DNA of 64,000 bases from Blastococcus sp. KM273128 (lineage in GTDB: Bacteria > Actinomycetota > Actinomycetes > Mycobacteriales > Geodermatophilaceae): NCBI RefSeq assembly GCF_021698975.1, contig NZ_SSXA01000009.1, positions 1 to 64,000 on the forward strand, in the 5' to 3' direction. The position numbers and the translations under genes were made by a program. Shown piece by piece: positions 1 through 8,267 of the stretch (the stretch's first letter is position 1; each line of letters opens with the position of its first letter). The notes below the pieces were generated by a model. It made no database searches, had not been told where the DNA came from, and saw only the letters and a program-made list of their open reading frames with translations.

Positions 1-95
1 CGACGCACCATCGGCCACCAGCCGCCACGCCGCTGGCCCGAGCGCCAGCCGTCACGCCGTCACCCTCCGCTCAACGCCGGTTACCCAACACCCTC

Positions 96-872
96 TCAGA
101 CGTGGACGCCGCGCGCCGCCAGCCACGGGAGCGGGTCGACCCGCTTGCCGTCCAGGCCGCCCTGGTGCACCTCGAAGTGCAGGTGCGGGCCGGTGGACTG
201 GCCGCGGTTGCCCAGCAGCGCGATGGTCTCCCCCGCCTCCACGTACTGCCCCGGCGCGACCAGGATCTTGTCCATGTGGCCGTAGACGGTGACGTCGCCG
301 TTCTCGTGGAGGATGTAGACCGCCAGGCCGAACCCGCTGGCCGAGCCGGCGCGGAGCACCACGCCGTCGACGGCGGCGTACTCGGGCGTGCGCATGGGGG
401 CGGCCAGGTCGATGCCGTAGTGGAAGGTCCCCCACCGGCCGCCGTAGCCGCTGGTCAGCCGGGCGCCGGCGACCGGCATGACGGCCTTGGGGCGGGCGGC
501 CTCGGCGGCGGCGGCCGCGGCGGCCTCCTCCGCGGCCTGCCGCTCGGCGCGCGACGCGGCGACCTCCTCCAGCCGGGCCTGCGCCTCGGCGACGGTGATC
601 GAGGCCTGCGGCAGCACCTCGACGCCCTCCTCCGCCGTCAGCAGCGTGTCCTGGGCGGCGAGCACGGAGGTCGCCTCGGCGGCCGGTGCGCCCTGCAGGC
701 TGACGCCCGCGGCGACGGCGCCGCCGAGCAGCAGCGAGGTCAGCAGCAGGGCCGGGCTGCGCCGGGCACCGGATGAGCGCCGCTGCGCCCGGCGCTCGGC
801 CGCCCGCCCGGTGCGGGGCTGCACCGCCACCAGGAGCTCCGTGCGGGCCTCCGGGCCGATACCAGCGTCCAT
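96..872 (-). CDS. M23 family metallopeptidase, membrane-anchored or secreted
   Basis: Predicted zinc endopeptidase of the LytM/peptidase M23 family, which cuts peptidoglycan cross-bridges outside the membrane. From the ATG at 872 the protein has 258 residues: a basic N-terminus, one hydrophobic segment at about 40-65 (signal anchor or signal peptide), an Ala/Glu-rich coiled linker at about 95-128, then the M23 domain at 135-258. The zinc-site pattern is complete: HYGID (H151, D155), YGHM (H199) and GPHLHFEV (H230, H232). The frame stays open to 1043, but the added N-terminal stretch is basic and lacks a signal sequence, so the downstream ATG is preferred. It could be a true hydrolase or a regulator of one. 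Confidence 0.88.
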   Translation of the reverse strand: MDAGIGPEARTELLVAVQPRTGRAAERRAQRRSSGARRSPALLLTSLLLGGAVAAGVSLQGAPAAEATSVLAAQDTLLTAEEGVEVLPQASITVAEAQARLEEVAASRAERQAAEEAAAAAAAEAARPKAVMPVAGARLTSGYGGRWGTFHYGIDLAAPMRTPEYAAVDGVVLRAGSASGFGLAVYILHENGDVTVYGHMDKILVAPGQYVEAGETIALLGNRGQSTGPHLHFEVHQGGLDGKRVDPLPWLAARGVHV

Positions 873-1270
873 GCACCTCGTCCGTCTCGCGTTGCGTGCT
901 GTGCACCCATCGAAACATTCCGTGACTGCTTCGTGACCAGCCGTTCGGCGCGTCGTCCGGGACACGCCGCCGTGACCCGCACCACGCACCCCGCCCGCCC
1001 CACGAGTCACACGCGGAAGTGACACCGGTGTAGTTCCATCCACCCGCCGGCGCCCTGCGCCGGTCGAGGATCATGGACGCCGACACCGGCGCCGAGCCGG
1101 TCGTCAGAGGCCTCCGAGGGCACCTTCCGGCCGTCGGTGGCGGCGCGCCGTCGACGACGCGGGACGCGAACCTGACGCAAGCGGCGCCGGTACCCGCACA
1201 CTGTTCCCATGGCCCCCGCATCGGGGGGCCGCGAACGCCGTGTCCCCACACGCCCGGAGGAGGGATTGCG
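873..1270. other. Intergenic region between divergent genes
   Basis: This stretch separates the M23 gene (leftward) from the glycerophosphotransferase gene (rightward). I see no convincing gene; its ORFs look like shadows. A GGCCCCC/GGGGGCC hairpin (1211-1217 with 1224-1230) lies about 40 bases before a strong ribosome binding site at about 1258-1264. No ydaO-type (c-di-AMP) riboswitch, often found upstream of actinobacterial cell-wall hydrolases, is recognisable. Confidence 0.5.
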
Positions 1271-1321
1271 TTGACCGACGCCCGACCCGTTGACCACGCG
1301 ACCTCTCCGTCCCGCCGGTGA
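1271..1321 (+). CDS. Possible 16-residue upstream ORF coupled to the next gene
   Basis: A TTG codon at 1271 sits 7 bases after a strong GGAGGAGGG ribosome binding site and opens a 16-codon frame. Its TGA overlaps the GTG start of the glycerophosphotransferase gene (GTGA at 1318-1321). The downstream GTG has no good ribosome binding site of its own, so the short frame may deliver ribosomes by coupling. The peptide has no recognisable motif. This rests only on the SD and the overlap; the alternative is that the downstream start is different. Confidence 0.3.
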   Translation: MTDARPVDHATSPSRR

Positions 1322-2448
1322 GGATCACCTACTTCAGCTTCCGGGGGCTGTTCGCCGACAACCCGCGCGCCCTCTACGAAGCCCTCGCCGCCCGCCACGA
1401 CCGGGACACCGTGCACACCTGGCTGTGCACCGAGAAGACCCGGCGCACGTTCCCCCCGGACGTCGAGACGGTGCTGTACGGGACGCCGGAGGCCCGCGCC
1501 GCCCTGGAGACCGCCGACCTCGTCGTCGCCAACGACTGCATCTCCATGCACTGGACCAAGCGGCCGGGGACCTTCTACCTGCAGACGTGGCACGGGACGC
1601 CGCTCAAGCGCATCCACCACGACGTCGAGGGCGGGCCGGAGGGCTGGCTCACCAACGCCGACCTCGACGTCGCCCGGTGGGACCTGCTGCTCTCGCCGAA
1701 CGCGGCCACCACCGACCGGCTGCGCGGGGCCTTCGGGCACCGCGGGCCGATCGCCGAGACCGGCTACCCGCGCAACGACCTGCTCAGCAGCCCGGAGCGG
1801 GAAGCGGTGCGCCGCAAGGTCCGGGCCGACCTCGGGCTCGACGACGGCCGCACCGCGGTGCTCTACACCCCCACGTGGCGCGACGACCTGGTGTTCCAGG
1901 GCGACGGCTCCGCCCCGCCGCTGGCGATCGACCTGGCCGAGTTCGCCGCCCGCCTGGGCGAGGACCACGTGCTGCTCCTCCGGCTGCACAGCATGGTCGC
2001 CGGCCGGCTGGAGCTCCCGCCCGGCGCCCCCGTCGTCGACGTCTCCGACCACCTCGACGTCGCCGAGCTGTACCTGGCGGCGGACGTGATGGTCACCGAC
2101 TACTCGTCCACGATGTTCGACTTCGCCGTGACGGGTAAACCGCTGCTGTTCTTCGTCTACGACCTGGAGCGCTACCGCGACCAGCTCCGGGGGTTCTACT
2201 TCGACCTCGCGGCGGTGGCACCGGGTCCGTTGCTGAGCACCAGCGACGAGCTCATCGACGCCATCGCGGGCGTCGACGCGGTGGCCGCGGAGCACGCCGG
2301 GCGCTACGCCCGGTTCCGCGAGACCTTCTGCCACCTCGAGGACGGCTCGGCCACCGCGCGCGTCCTCGACCTCCTCCCGACCGCACCCGCGTCCGGGCAC
2401 CCCACCACCAGCAATCTCGAGGGAGATGATGTCCGTGCGGACCGGTGA
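1318..2448 (+). CDS. CDP-glycerol glycerophosphotransferase family protein
   Basis: Member of the TagB/TagF-like family, which transfers glycerol-phosphate (or a related polyol-phosphate) from a CDP-activated donor onto a cell-surface polymer. The 376-residue protein carries the family signatures QTWHGTPLKRI at about 95-105, the GYPRND loop, YTPTWR, and near the C-terminus a TDYSSTMFDFAVTGKP motif followed by a YDLERYR segment. It looks like a single-domain peripheral membrane enzyme. The next gene, a nucleotidyltransferase, overlaps it by 23 bases and may make or modify the CDP-activated donor, so the two probably act together in a teichoic-acid-like or phospho-polyol surface polymer. The GTG start follows the coupled short ORF. 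Confidence 0.85.
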   Translation: MRITYFSFRGLFADNPRALYEALAARHDRDTVHTWLCTEKTRRTFPPDVETVLYGTPEARAALETADLVVANDCISMHWTKRPGTFYLQTWHGTPLKRIHHDVEGGPEGWLTNADLDVARWDLLLSPNAATTDRLRGAFGHRGPIAETGYPRNDLLSSPEREAVRRKVRADLGLDDGRTAVLYTPTWRDDLVFQGDGSAPPLAIDLAEFAARLGEDHVLLLRLHSMVAGRLELPPGAPVVDVSDHLDVAELYLAADVMVTDYSSTMFDFAVTGKPLLFFVYDLERYRDQLRGFYFDLAAVAPGPLLSTSDELIDAIAGVDAVAAEHAGRYARFRETFCHLEDGSATARVLDLLPTAPASGHPTTSNLEGDDVRADR

Positions 2449-3250
2449 CCACGTCCTCAACCCCGTCCGTCGGGGCGGTTCCCCGCTGTCGGCCCGCACG
2501 ACCGGCCGACGCCAGCAGACGCCCTCGGTGCAGGTCGTCATCCTGGCCGCGGGCATGGGCACCCGGCTGGGCCGGCAGGATCCCAAGCCGCTGACCCGGC
2601 TCGACGACGGCCGCAGCATCCTGCACCGCCAGCTCGAGGGGCTGCGCACCGTCCTGGGCGCCGACGTCTCGGTCACCGCGGTGGTCGGCTACCGCAGCAA
2701 GCGGATCATGAAGGCCGCCCCCGAGCTGCTGTTCGCCTACAACCCGGACTTCGCGGCCACCAACACCTCCAAGAGCCTGCTGCGCGGCCTGCGGACCACG
2801 CGGGACGGCGGCGTCCTGTGGCTCAACGGCGACGTCGTGTTCGACCCGGCCGTGCTGGAGGTGGCCCTCCCCTACCTCGTGGCCGACCAGAGCTTCGTCT
2901 GCGTCGACACCAGCACCGTCGCCGACGAGGAGGTCAAGTACACGCTCGACGCCGACGGGTGCATCCGCGAGCTGTCCAAGACCGTCCGCGGCGGGCTCGG
3001 CGAGGCGGTGGGCATCAACTACGTGTCCTCCACCGACAAGGCCGTGCTCCTCGAGCACCTGGAGGCCTGCTCCTCCCAGGACTACTTCGAGCGCGGCATC
3101 GAGACGGCGATCGCCGAGGCGGGCCTGCGGGTGCGCCCGGTCGACATCTCGCAGTACGCCGCGGTCGAGGTGGACTTCGAGGGCGACCTCCAGCGGGCCA
3201 ACACCCTGTTCGGCGGCGGGCCCGCCAACGTCGTCGCCGACATCGCCTGA
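2426..3250 (+). CDS. NTP transferase domain protein, LicC-like cytidylyltransferase
   Basis: Nucleotidyltransferase (GT-A-like NTP_transferase fold). After about 35 variable residues the signature VILAAGMGTRLG begins, followed by PKPLTRL, i.e. the GxGTR...PKxL nucleotide-binding loop. The segment NPDFAATNTSKSLL and the metal site WLNGDVVFD resemble LicC-type phosphocholine or phosphosugar cytidylyltransferases. The predicted product is a CDP- or other NDP-activated alcohol or sugar. It overlaps the preceding glycerophosphotransferase gene by 23 bases, so the two are co-translated and probably share a pathway. ATG codons at 2426 and 2429 are equivalent starts. The exact substrate cannot be told from the sequence. 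Confidence 0.8.
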   Translation: MMSVRTGDHVLNPVRRGGSPLSARTTGRRQQTPSVQVVILAAGMGTRLGRQDPKPLTRLDDGRSILHRQLEGLRTVLGADVSVTAVVGYRSKRIMKAAPELLFAYNPDFAATNTSKSLLRGLRTTRDGGVLWLNGDVVFDPAVLEVALPYLVADQSFVCVDTSTVADEEVKYTLDADGCIRELSKTVRGGLGEAVGINYVSSTDKAVLLEHLEACSSQDYFERGIETAIAEAGLRVRPVDISQYAAVEVDFEGDLQRANTLFGGGPANVVADIA

Positions 3251-3269
3251 TCCCGCACGGGAACCGCCG

Positions 3270-4346
3270 TCAGGCCGCCGGCACCGGCGGGCCGGCGGCG
3301 GTTCCCGCGGGCTCCGCCGGGGCCTCCCGGAAGCGGCGCACCGCGGCGACGCCGCCGACGACCAGCCCCACGCCCAGGGACACCAGCACGGTCGCGGCCG
3401 GCCGCGCGAGCAGCTGCGGCCCGTTGGAGAGCACGTTCGCCGACCACAGGACGTCGACGTCGGGCAGGCCCTGCACCAGCAGCAGCCACCCGGAGACGAC
3501 CGCCAGCAGCCCGGTCAGCGCGCCCCGGCCCCGCCAGGCGGCCCGCAGCGCCAGGACGGCGCACAGCAGCGCGGCCGCCGCCGGCATCAGCGCGGACACG
3601 ACGGCTCCGGCGTGCGAGCCGACGCTGACCGGGGGCTCGGGCGTGGCCACCGCGTGCCAGAGCGCCGCGAGCGCCCCGACGCCGAGCAGCGCCCCCAGCG
3701 GCAGCGGCGTCCGGGCCAGCAGCCCCGCGGCCGCGGCGGCCAGCACGAGCGCGGCCACGGGCAGCCACACGGCCCACGGCGAGGGCGGCGGGCTCCAGGT
3801 GAGCACGCCGGCCACCTGCACGTCGGTCTGCCCGTGCCGCAACGGCACGACCCACTCCGAGACCACGTGCTCGCGGTCGGGGTCGGCGGCGACCTGAGGC
3901 GGGAGCACGCCCTCGCTCATCCAGTGGGTGCGGTGGTCGTGCCACACGTAGGCCGGCTCGGTGGAGACCTGCTCCCAGTCCGGGGCGGCGTCCGCGTCGG
4001 CGGAGGGGGGCAGCGCCGTCCGGCCGTAGCGGTCCAGGTTGATCCAGGTCGCCGGGCTGTTCGCGTTGCGCCAGACGCCGTCGGGGCCGATCCGCAGGTA
4101 GGGCTCGCCGGAGTACCCGGGGACGTGCACCTCGACGTCGGTGCTGTTGACCAGCTCGAGCTCGTCGCCGAACTGCAGCGACCGCACGCCCACGCCCGGC
4201 AGCTGTGGGCTGACCTGCAGCACGCGGGCGTCGAAGTCGCTGCCGGCCGCCCCGCCACCGACGTGCGCCGACGCCGGCCCGGCGAGGGCCAGCAGCGCCA
4301 CCACGGCGGCCAGGACCGCGAGCAGCCGGCCCAGGCCGGGCCTCAC
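3270..4346 (-). CDS. Secreted/membrane protein of the copper cluster, unknown function
   Basis: Last gene of the leftward copper operon. The GTG at 4346 overlaps the Sco1 stop (GTGA), giving 358 residues. The N-terminus is a signal peptide ending near ASAHV; a roughly 170-residue extracytoplasmic beta-rich region rich in Trp, Asp and His follows; then about five hydrophobic segments form the C-terminal membrane part. I recognise no named family. Proteins of this layout commonly follow sco1 and ycnI in actinobacteria, so a role in copper handling or oxidase assembly is inferred from position only. The reading frame stays open upstream to 5072, but that part is antisense-like shadow of sco1. 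Confidence 0.7.
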   Translation of the reverse strand: MRPGLGRLLAVLAAVVALLALAGPASAHVGGGAAGSDFDARVLQVSPQLPGVGVRSLQFGDELELVNSTDVEVHVPGYSGEPYLRIGPDGVWRNANSPATWINLDRYGRTALPPSADADAAPDWEQVSTEPAYVWHDHRTHWMSEGVLPPQVAADPDREHVVSEWVVPLRHGQTDVQVAGVLTWSPPPSPWAVWLPVAALVLAAAAAGLLARTPLPLGALLGVGALAALWHAVATPEPPVSVGSHAGAVVSALMPAAAALLCAVLALRAAWRGRGALTGLLAVVSGWLLLVQGLPDVDVLWSANVLSNGPQLLARPAATVLVSLGVGLVVGGVAAVRRFREAPAEPAGTAAGPPVPAA

Positions 4347-5029
4347 GCGCCCGCCACCACCTGGAGGTCCTCGGCGATGTCCTGGTGGGTGTTGCCGGCG
4401 TCGAAGGCCACCCGCGCCTCGTCGTCGGCGCCGTACAGCAGCAGCAACGTCGAGTGCAGCCGGCCCTGGTCCTCGGCCTGCGGCACGCCGGCGGCCAGCT
4501 GGGCCCGGTCCACCGCCTCCTGGTCGCCGGTGAGGCCGACGAACGAGGTGGGCAGGTCGGCGTCGAACCGGTCGAGGTACTCCCCGAGCACCTCCGGGGT
4601 GTCGGTCGCCGGGTCGGTGGTCACGAAGACCACCTGCACCTGCTCGGCCAGCGCCGGGTCCACCCCGCGCAGCGCAACCGCGACGTCGGCCATCGTGGTG
4701 GGGCAGATGTCGGGGCACTCGGTGTAGCCGAAGAACAGCATCGTCGGGCGGCCGGCGGTCGCCTCCTTGAAGTCGTACTCCGCGCCCGTGGTGTCGGTGA
4801 GCGTGAACGACGGCCGGCGGTAGGGCTCGGGCAGGTCGAGCCCGGCGTAGCGGTCGTCCGGGGCCTCCACGACGGCCGGCGCGTCCCCGGAGTGGTCGTG
4901 CTCCCCGGCCGCGCCCGACTCGCCGCCCGCGTCGTCCGCCGAGCCGCCGCAGCCGGCGAGCAGCAGACCGGTGGTGAGGAACAGCGCCGGCACGGCCCGG
5001 CGGGAGCGTCGGCGGACGGCGGGAGTCAC
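4343..5029 (-). CDS. SCO1/SenC family copper chaperone lipoprotein
   Basis: Thioredoxin-fold protein that delivers copper to the CuA site of cytochrome c oxidase or acts as a thiol reductase. The 228 residues start at GTG 5029 with a lipoprotein signal (lipobox LLAGC, Cys27). A His/Asp-rich linker precedes the Sco domain. Copper ligands are complete: Cys105 and Cys109 in TECPDICP and His192 in the LHSTLLLL strand. It lies between ycnI and the membrane-protein gene with GTGA overlaps on both sides, so the three are translationally coupled. It acts on the outer face of the membrane. Confidence 0.93.
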   Translation of the reverse strand: MTPAVRRRSRRAVPALFLTTGLLLAGCGGSADDAGGESGAAGEHDHSGDAPAVVEAPDDRYAGLDLPEPYRRPSFTLTDTTGAEYDFKEATAGRPTMLFFGYTECPDICPTTMADVAVALRGVDPALAEQVQVVFVTTDPATDTPEVLGEYLDRFDADLPTSFVGLTGDQEAVDRAQLAAGVPQAEDQGRLHSTLLLLYGADDEARVAFDAGNTHQDIAEDLQVVAGA

Positions 5030-5736
5030 GAGGACACGGTACGTCGGGAAGCGCGGACGCCGAGGACGACACCGGCGAGCGCGGTCAGCAGCGCGAGGAT
5101 GGCGAAGAACAGCGCGATGGCACCGGGGTCGCTGGTGTGCGCGTGCGCCTCGTCGGCGGCCTCGACCTCCGCCGCGGGGGCGTCGTCCGCGGCCAGCGAC
5201 AGCACCGGGGCGGGGCGCTCCGGCTCCGCCTGCCCGGCCACCGTGGGCTCGATCCAGGCCGCTTCGCTACCGTCGCTGTAACGCTGCACCGCCGGGAAGC
5301 CGAGCTGCCCGGCGTCCGGGAACGGCCCCCCGGCGAGCGCGAATTCCTGGAACTGGCCGGGCGCGATGCCGGCGCCGTCGGCCGCGCGGAACTCCACCAG
5401 CGAGACGTAGGAGCTGACCTCCCGGCCGTGCACCTCGATCGGCTCGGCGAGCTCGGTGGTCTCGGTGCTGATCGTCCAGCCCGGCACCGGCTGCGCCCGC
5501 AGCGAGCCCATCGCGGCCTCCTCGGGGATCTGGATGCGCAGGGCCACGGTGCTGGCGGTGTCGCTCTCGTTGGGCACGCGGAAGGTGAGCTTCCCGTAGC
5601 CGCCCGGGGTGGCGTCGGCCGAGGAGACGGTGACGTGCGCGGACGCGACGGGCGCCAGGCCCACCGCGGCGCCGAGGGCGGTCAGGGCGGCCAGCAGCAG
5701 GACGGCGAGCCGCGCGAGCGGGCGGGACAGGGACAC
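5026..5736 (-). CDS. YcnI family (DUF1775) copper-binding membrane protein
   Basis: Extracytoplasmic YcnI-type protein; the family binds Cu(II) through a mature N-terminal histidine. Here the signal peptide ends at ASA, leaving HVTVSSADATPGGYGKL, the expected histidine-first N-terminus. A beta-sandwich domain of about 150 residues is followed by an Ala/Glu linker and one C-terminal membrane helix. I chose GTG at 5736 (236 residues) because GAGGAG lies 4 bases upstream; an ATG at 5763 would add nine residues before the signal peptide and has no good SD. It sits 37 bases after the CopCD gene and overlaps sco1 by GTGA, inside a copper operon. Confidence 0.9.
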   Translation of the reverse strand: MSLSRPLARLAVLLLAALTALGAAVGLAPVASAHVTVSSADATPGGYGKLTFRVPNESDTASTVALRIQIPEEAAMGSLRAQPVPGWTISTETTELAEPIEVHGREVSSYVSLVEFRAADGAGIAPGQFQEFALAGGPFPDAGQLGFPAVQRYSDGSEAAWIEPTVAGQAEPERPAPVLSLAADDAPAAEVEAADEAHAHTSDPGAIALFFAILALLTALAGVVLGVRASRRTVSS

Positions 5737-5773
5737 GGGGCTCCTCAGCAGGGGGTGGCGCATCGCGGAGTGG

Positions 5774-7555
5774 TCAGCGCACCGGGAAGTCGGTGGCCGC
5801 CGAGAGGGCGGTGAACTCGTCGAGCCGCACGGTGGCGGTGAGCGTCCAGGTGCCGGCGCCCGGGATCGACATGCCGTCGCCGACGTAGTGGCCGGGCCCG
5901 GCGGGCTCGAGGGCGACGTCGAGGGGGCCGATCTGCTGGCTGCGCTCGGTCAGCGTCAGCCGGATCTCGGCCGGCTGGGTGAGCCGCCCGGCGTCGTCGA
6001 AGAGGTAGACGTGCAGCGTGTTCTCGCCGGGGCGGGCCGGCTCGACCGTCATCTGGACGCTGCCGGAGGACGCGCCGGAGCCGCCCTGCAGCGGCAGCAC
6101 GACCTCCACCGGCTGGGCCAGCTCCGTGCGGGCCGGCGGGGTGGCGACCAGCACCGCCGACAGCGCGAGGACGACGGCGGCCAGCACCGCCTCCACGAGC
6201 AGCGAGCGGCGCAGCGCGGGCAGGTGCTCGGCCGCGGCCTCGGCCTGCGCCCGGTCCCGCTCGGCGGCGGCCGCGACCTCCTCCGGGGCGGGCTCGGCCC
6301 GCTCGGCGGCCACGCCGGCCGCGAACGCGTGCACCGTCGTCGTCCGGCGGGCGCGGGGACGGCGGACGCCCAGCCGCTGCTGCACCCAGACGCGGGAGAG
6401 CCCGGCCGCGGCCAGGACCACCACCACGAGCACGAGCTTGACCAGGAGCAGCCGGCCGTACGTCGTCTCCACCAGGGCCGTGGGCGACGCGACCTCGCGG
6501 ACCGACTGCACCACCCCGGAGACCACGAGCGCGACGACGGCGCCGAACGCCAGCCGGGAGAACGCCGGGAGCGCGCCGGCCACCGCACCGGGCTCGGCAT
6601 CCGGCCGCACCGCGACGGCGAGCAGGCCGGCGAGCCCGCCCAGCCAGACCGCCATCGCCCCCGCGTGCACCGCGGCGACCAGCACGGCCAGCACCGGCCA
6701 CGGCCCGGCGACCGGGTGGCCGACCGCCGCGGTCGCCACCACCAGCCCGACGCCGAGCACCGCCACCGCGGCCGTCGTCCCGCGCCCGGGCTCCGCGGCC
6801 CGCCAGACCCGGCGCAGCACCAGCAGCAGGGCGACGGCGAGGACGGCGCGCGCCAGCGCGCCCCAGCCCACGCCCGTGCCCGCCGTCGCGGCCAGCAGCG
6901 ACGGGTCGACGACCGCCGTCAGCCCGGTCCCCGCCGCGTAGGGGCCCTGGAGGAGGAAGCCCGCGACGGCGGAGACGGCGACCGCGGCGGCGCCACCGAG
7001 CGCCATCGCGCGCAGCCGCGCGGACGCCCGCCCGGCCGGCCAGCAGACCGCGACCAGCACCGGCACGCCCAGGGCCAGGGCCAGGCCGGCGTACCCGGCC
7101 CAGCGCGTGACGGGCAGCAGCGTCCCGACGACCGGGTCGGTGGCGCTCTCGGTGTCGGCGGTGCCGGCGGCGAGGAGCTCGCCGTCCCCGACGGCGAAGG
7201 AGAAGGCGCCCGAGACCGGGTGCGAGTCGGCGGAGATGACGCGGTAGGTGACCAGGTAGCCGCCGTCGGGCAGGTCCCCCCGCAGCGGGATGGTGACGAC
7301 GTCGCCGTCCACCGAGGCGCTGCCGGCGTCCACCCGCTGCTGGTCGGCGCCCAGCACGCGGGCGTAGCCGGCGCCCAGCGACACGCCCTCGGTGAACTGC
7401 AGCGTCACCTCGTCGGGGGCGGCCTCCACCCGCGCGCCCTCCCCCGGCGTCGTGCCGACCAGGGTGGCGTGCGCGGCCGCCGGACCGGCGGTGCCGATGC
7501 CCGCGCCGAGCCAGCCGGCGACCAGCAGGAGGAGCAGGAGGGCGGAGCGCCTCAC
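5774..7555 (-). CDS. CopC-CopD fusion copper transport/resistance protein
   Basis: Fusion of a periplasmic-type CopC copper-binding domain to a CopD membrane domain, expected to move or handle copper at the cytoplasmic membrane. The 593-residue protein begins at GTG 7555 (GTGA overlap with the previous gene). A signal peptide ends at AAAHATLVG, so the mature N-terminal His is a Cu ligand, and the CopC segment contains SADSHPVSG. About eight membrane helices (CopD) follow. A hydrophilic cytosolic-looking insert lies around residues 390-440, and a C-terminal YtkA-like beta domain of about 110 residues ends the protein. The frame stays open upstream to 8407 in shadow sequence. It heads the copper-specific part of the operon. 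Confidence 0.92.
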   Translation of the reverse strand: MRRSALLLLLLVAGWLGAGIGTAGPAAAHATLVGTTPGEGARVEAAPDEVTLQFTEGVSLGAGYARVLGADQQRVDAGSASVDGDVVTIPLRGDLPDGGYLVTYRVISADSHPVSGAFSFAVGDGELLAAGTADTESATDPVVGTLLPVTRWAGYAGLALALGVPVLVAVCWPAGRASARLRAMALGGAAAVAVSAVAGFLLQGPYAAGTGLTAVVDPSLLAATAGTGVGWGALARAVLAVALLLVLRRVWRAAEPGRGTTAAVAVLGVGLVVATAAVGHPVAGPWPVLAVLVAAVHAGAMAVWLGGLAGLLAVAVRPDAEPGAVAGALPAFSRLAFGAVVALVVSGVVQSVREVASPTALVETTYGRLLLVKLVLVVVVLAAAGLSRVWVQQRLGVRRPRARRTTTVHAFAAGVAAERAEPAPEEVAAAAERDRAQAEAAAEHLPALRRSLLVEAVLAAVVLALSAVLVATPPARTELAQPVEVVLPLQGGSGASSGSVQMTVEPARPGENTLHVYLFDDAGRLTQPAEIRLTLTERSQQIGPLDVALEPAGPGHYVGDGMSIPGAGTWTLTATVRLDEFTALSAATDFPVR

Positions 7556-8193
7556 GCGGGCACCGGCCGGACGGCGACCGCGGGGACGGCGCGGCGGCGG
7601 CCCCGCCAGGCGACGGCGGCGACCAGGACGGTGCCGGCCAGCAGCAGCAGGTGGGTCAGCGCCCGGTCGGCGTGCACGTGCCCGGCCTGCAGGTCGGCGA
7701 GGGTGACCGGCAGCAGGAAGGCGACGAAGGACCCGAGGAAGGGCAGCGCGCCGGCGGCCAGCCGCGGGCCGGCGGCGACGGCGAGGAACGCCGCGGCCAG
7801 CGCGAGGTTCCAGGCACCGCTCTCCCGCGCCATGTGCACCGGCGCGCTCATGCCGCCGGTGCCCGAGGCGAGCAGCGGCCAGGCCAGCGTCGCCTGGGCC
7901 GCGCCCACGACGAGCAGCGCGACGCGCAGCGCGGAGTCCACCAGCCGGGCGCGCGCGGCGGCTCCCGCCCCGGGCAGCTCTCGGGGCAGCGCGCCGAGGA
8001 CGGCCACCGTGAGATCGGGCACGGCCGGGGCCGGGGCCAGCCGCGCCCGGCGGGTCACCCGCTCCGCGTCGGCGGTCCAGGCGGCGCAGCCGGCGCAGCC
8101 GGCGAGGTGGGCGTCGAGCTCCTCGGCGGGCATCCCGAGCGGCTCGCCGTCGAGACGGGAGGAGAACGCCTCTCGGCACTGGTGGCACGACAT
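7552..8193 (-). CDS. Zinc-finger (zf-HC2) anti-sigma-like membrane protein
   Basis: Predicted anti-sigma or metal-sensing membrane protein. The N-terminal 50 residues hold the zf-HC2 pattern: CHQC near the start, then HLAGCAGC (HxxxCxxC) at about 29-36. The remaining 150 residues form four to five hydrophobic helices. It is divergent from the SigC-like sigma gene 74 bases away, which fits a sigma/anti-sigma pair, and is the first gene of the copper operon (GTGA overlap with CopCD). Known for such families: zf-HC2 proteins sequester ECF sigma factors. Inferred here: it could couple sigma activity to copper or redox state. No direct evidence of binding is visible. Confidence 0.8.
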   Translation of the reverse strand: MSCHQCREAFSSRLDGEPLGMPAEELDAHLAGCAGCAAWTADAERVTRRARLAPAPAVPDLTVAVLGALPRELPGAGAAARARLVDSALRVALLVVGAAQATLAWPLLASGTGGMSAPVHMARESGAWNLALAAAFLAVAAGPRLAAGALPFLGSFVAFLLPVTLADLQAGHVHADRALTHLLLLAGTVLVAAVAWRGRRRAVPAVAVRPVPA

Positions 8194-8267
8194 GGTCCAT
8201 TAGTCTCCGCCGGGCGCGGTCCGGTTCCCACCACCCCCGGACTTTCCCGTGACACCCTGACGAGGAC

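Noticed and set aside
873-1317. ydaO (c-di-AMP) riboswitch upstream of the M23 peptidase
   Set aside because: The conserved core sequences of that riboswitch are not found on the minus strand before the ATG at 872.
52-2676. An 874-residue plus-strand frame at the left edge
   Set aside because: It is a GC-driven shadow: it crosses the intergenic region and out-of-frame parts of two real genes, with no recognisable domain.
5609-8203. An 864-residue plus-strand frame opposite copCD
   Set aside because: Low-complexity Arg/Gly/Ala product, antisense to CopCD and the zf-HC2 gene with intact motifs.
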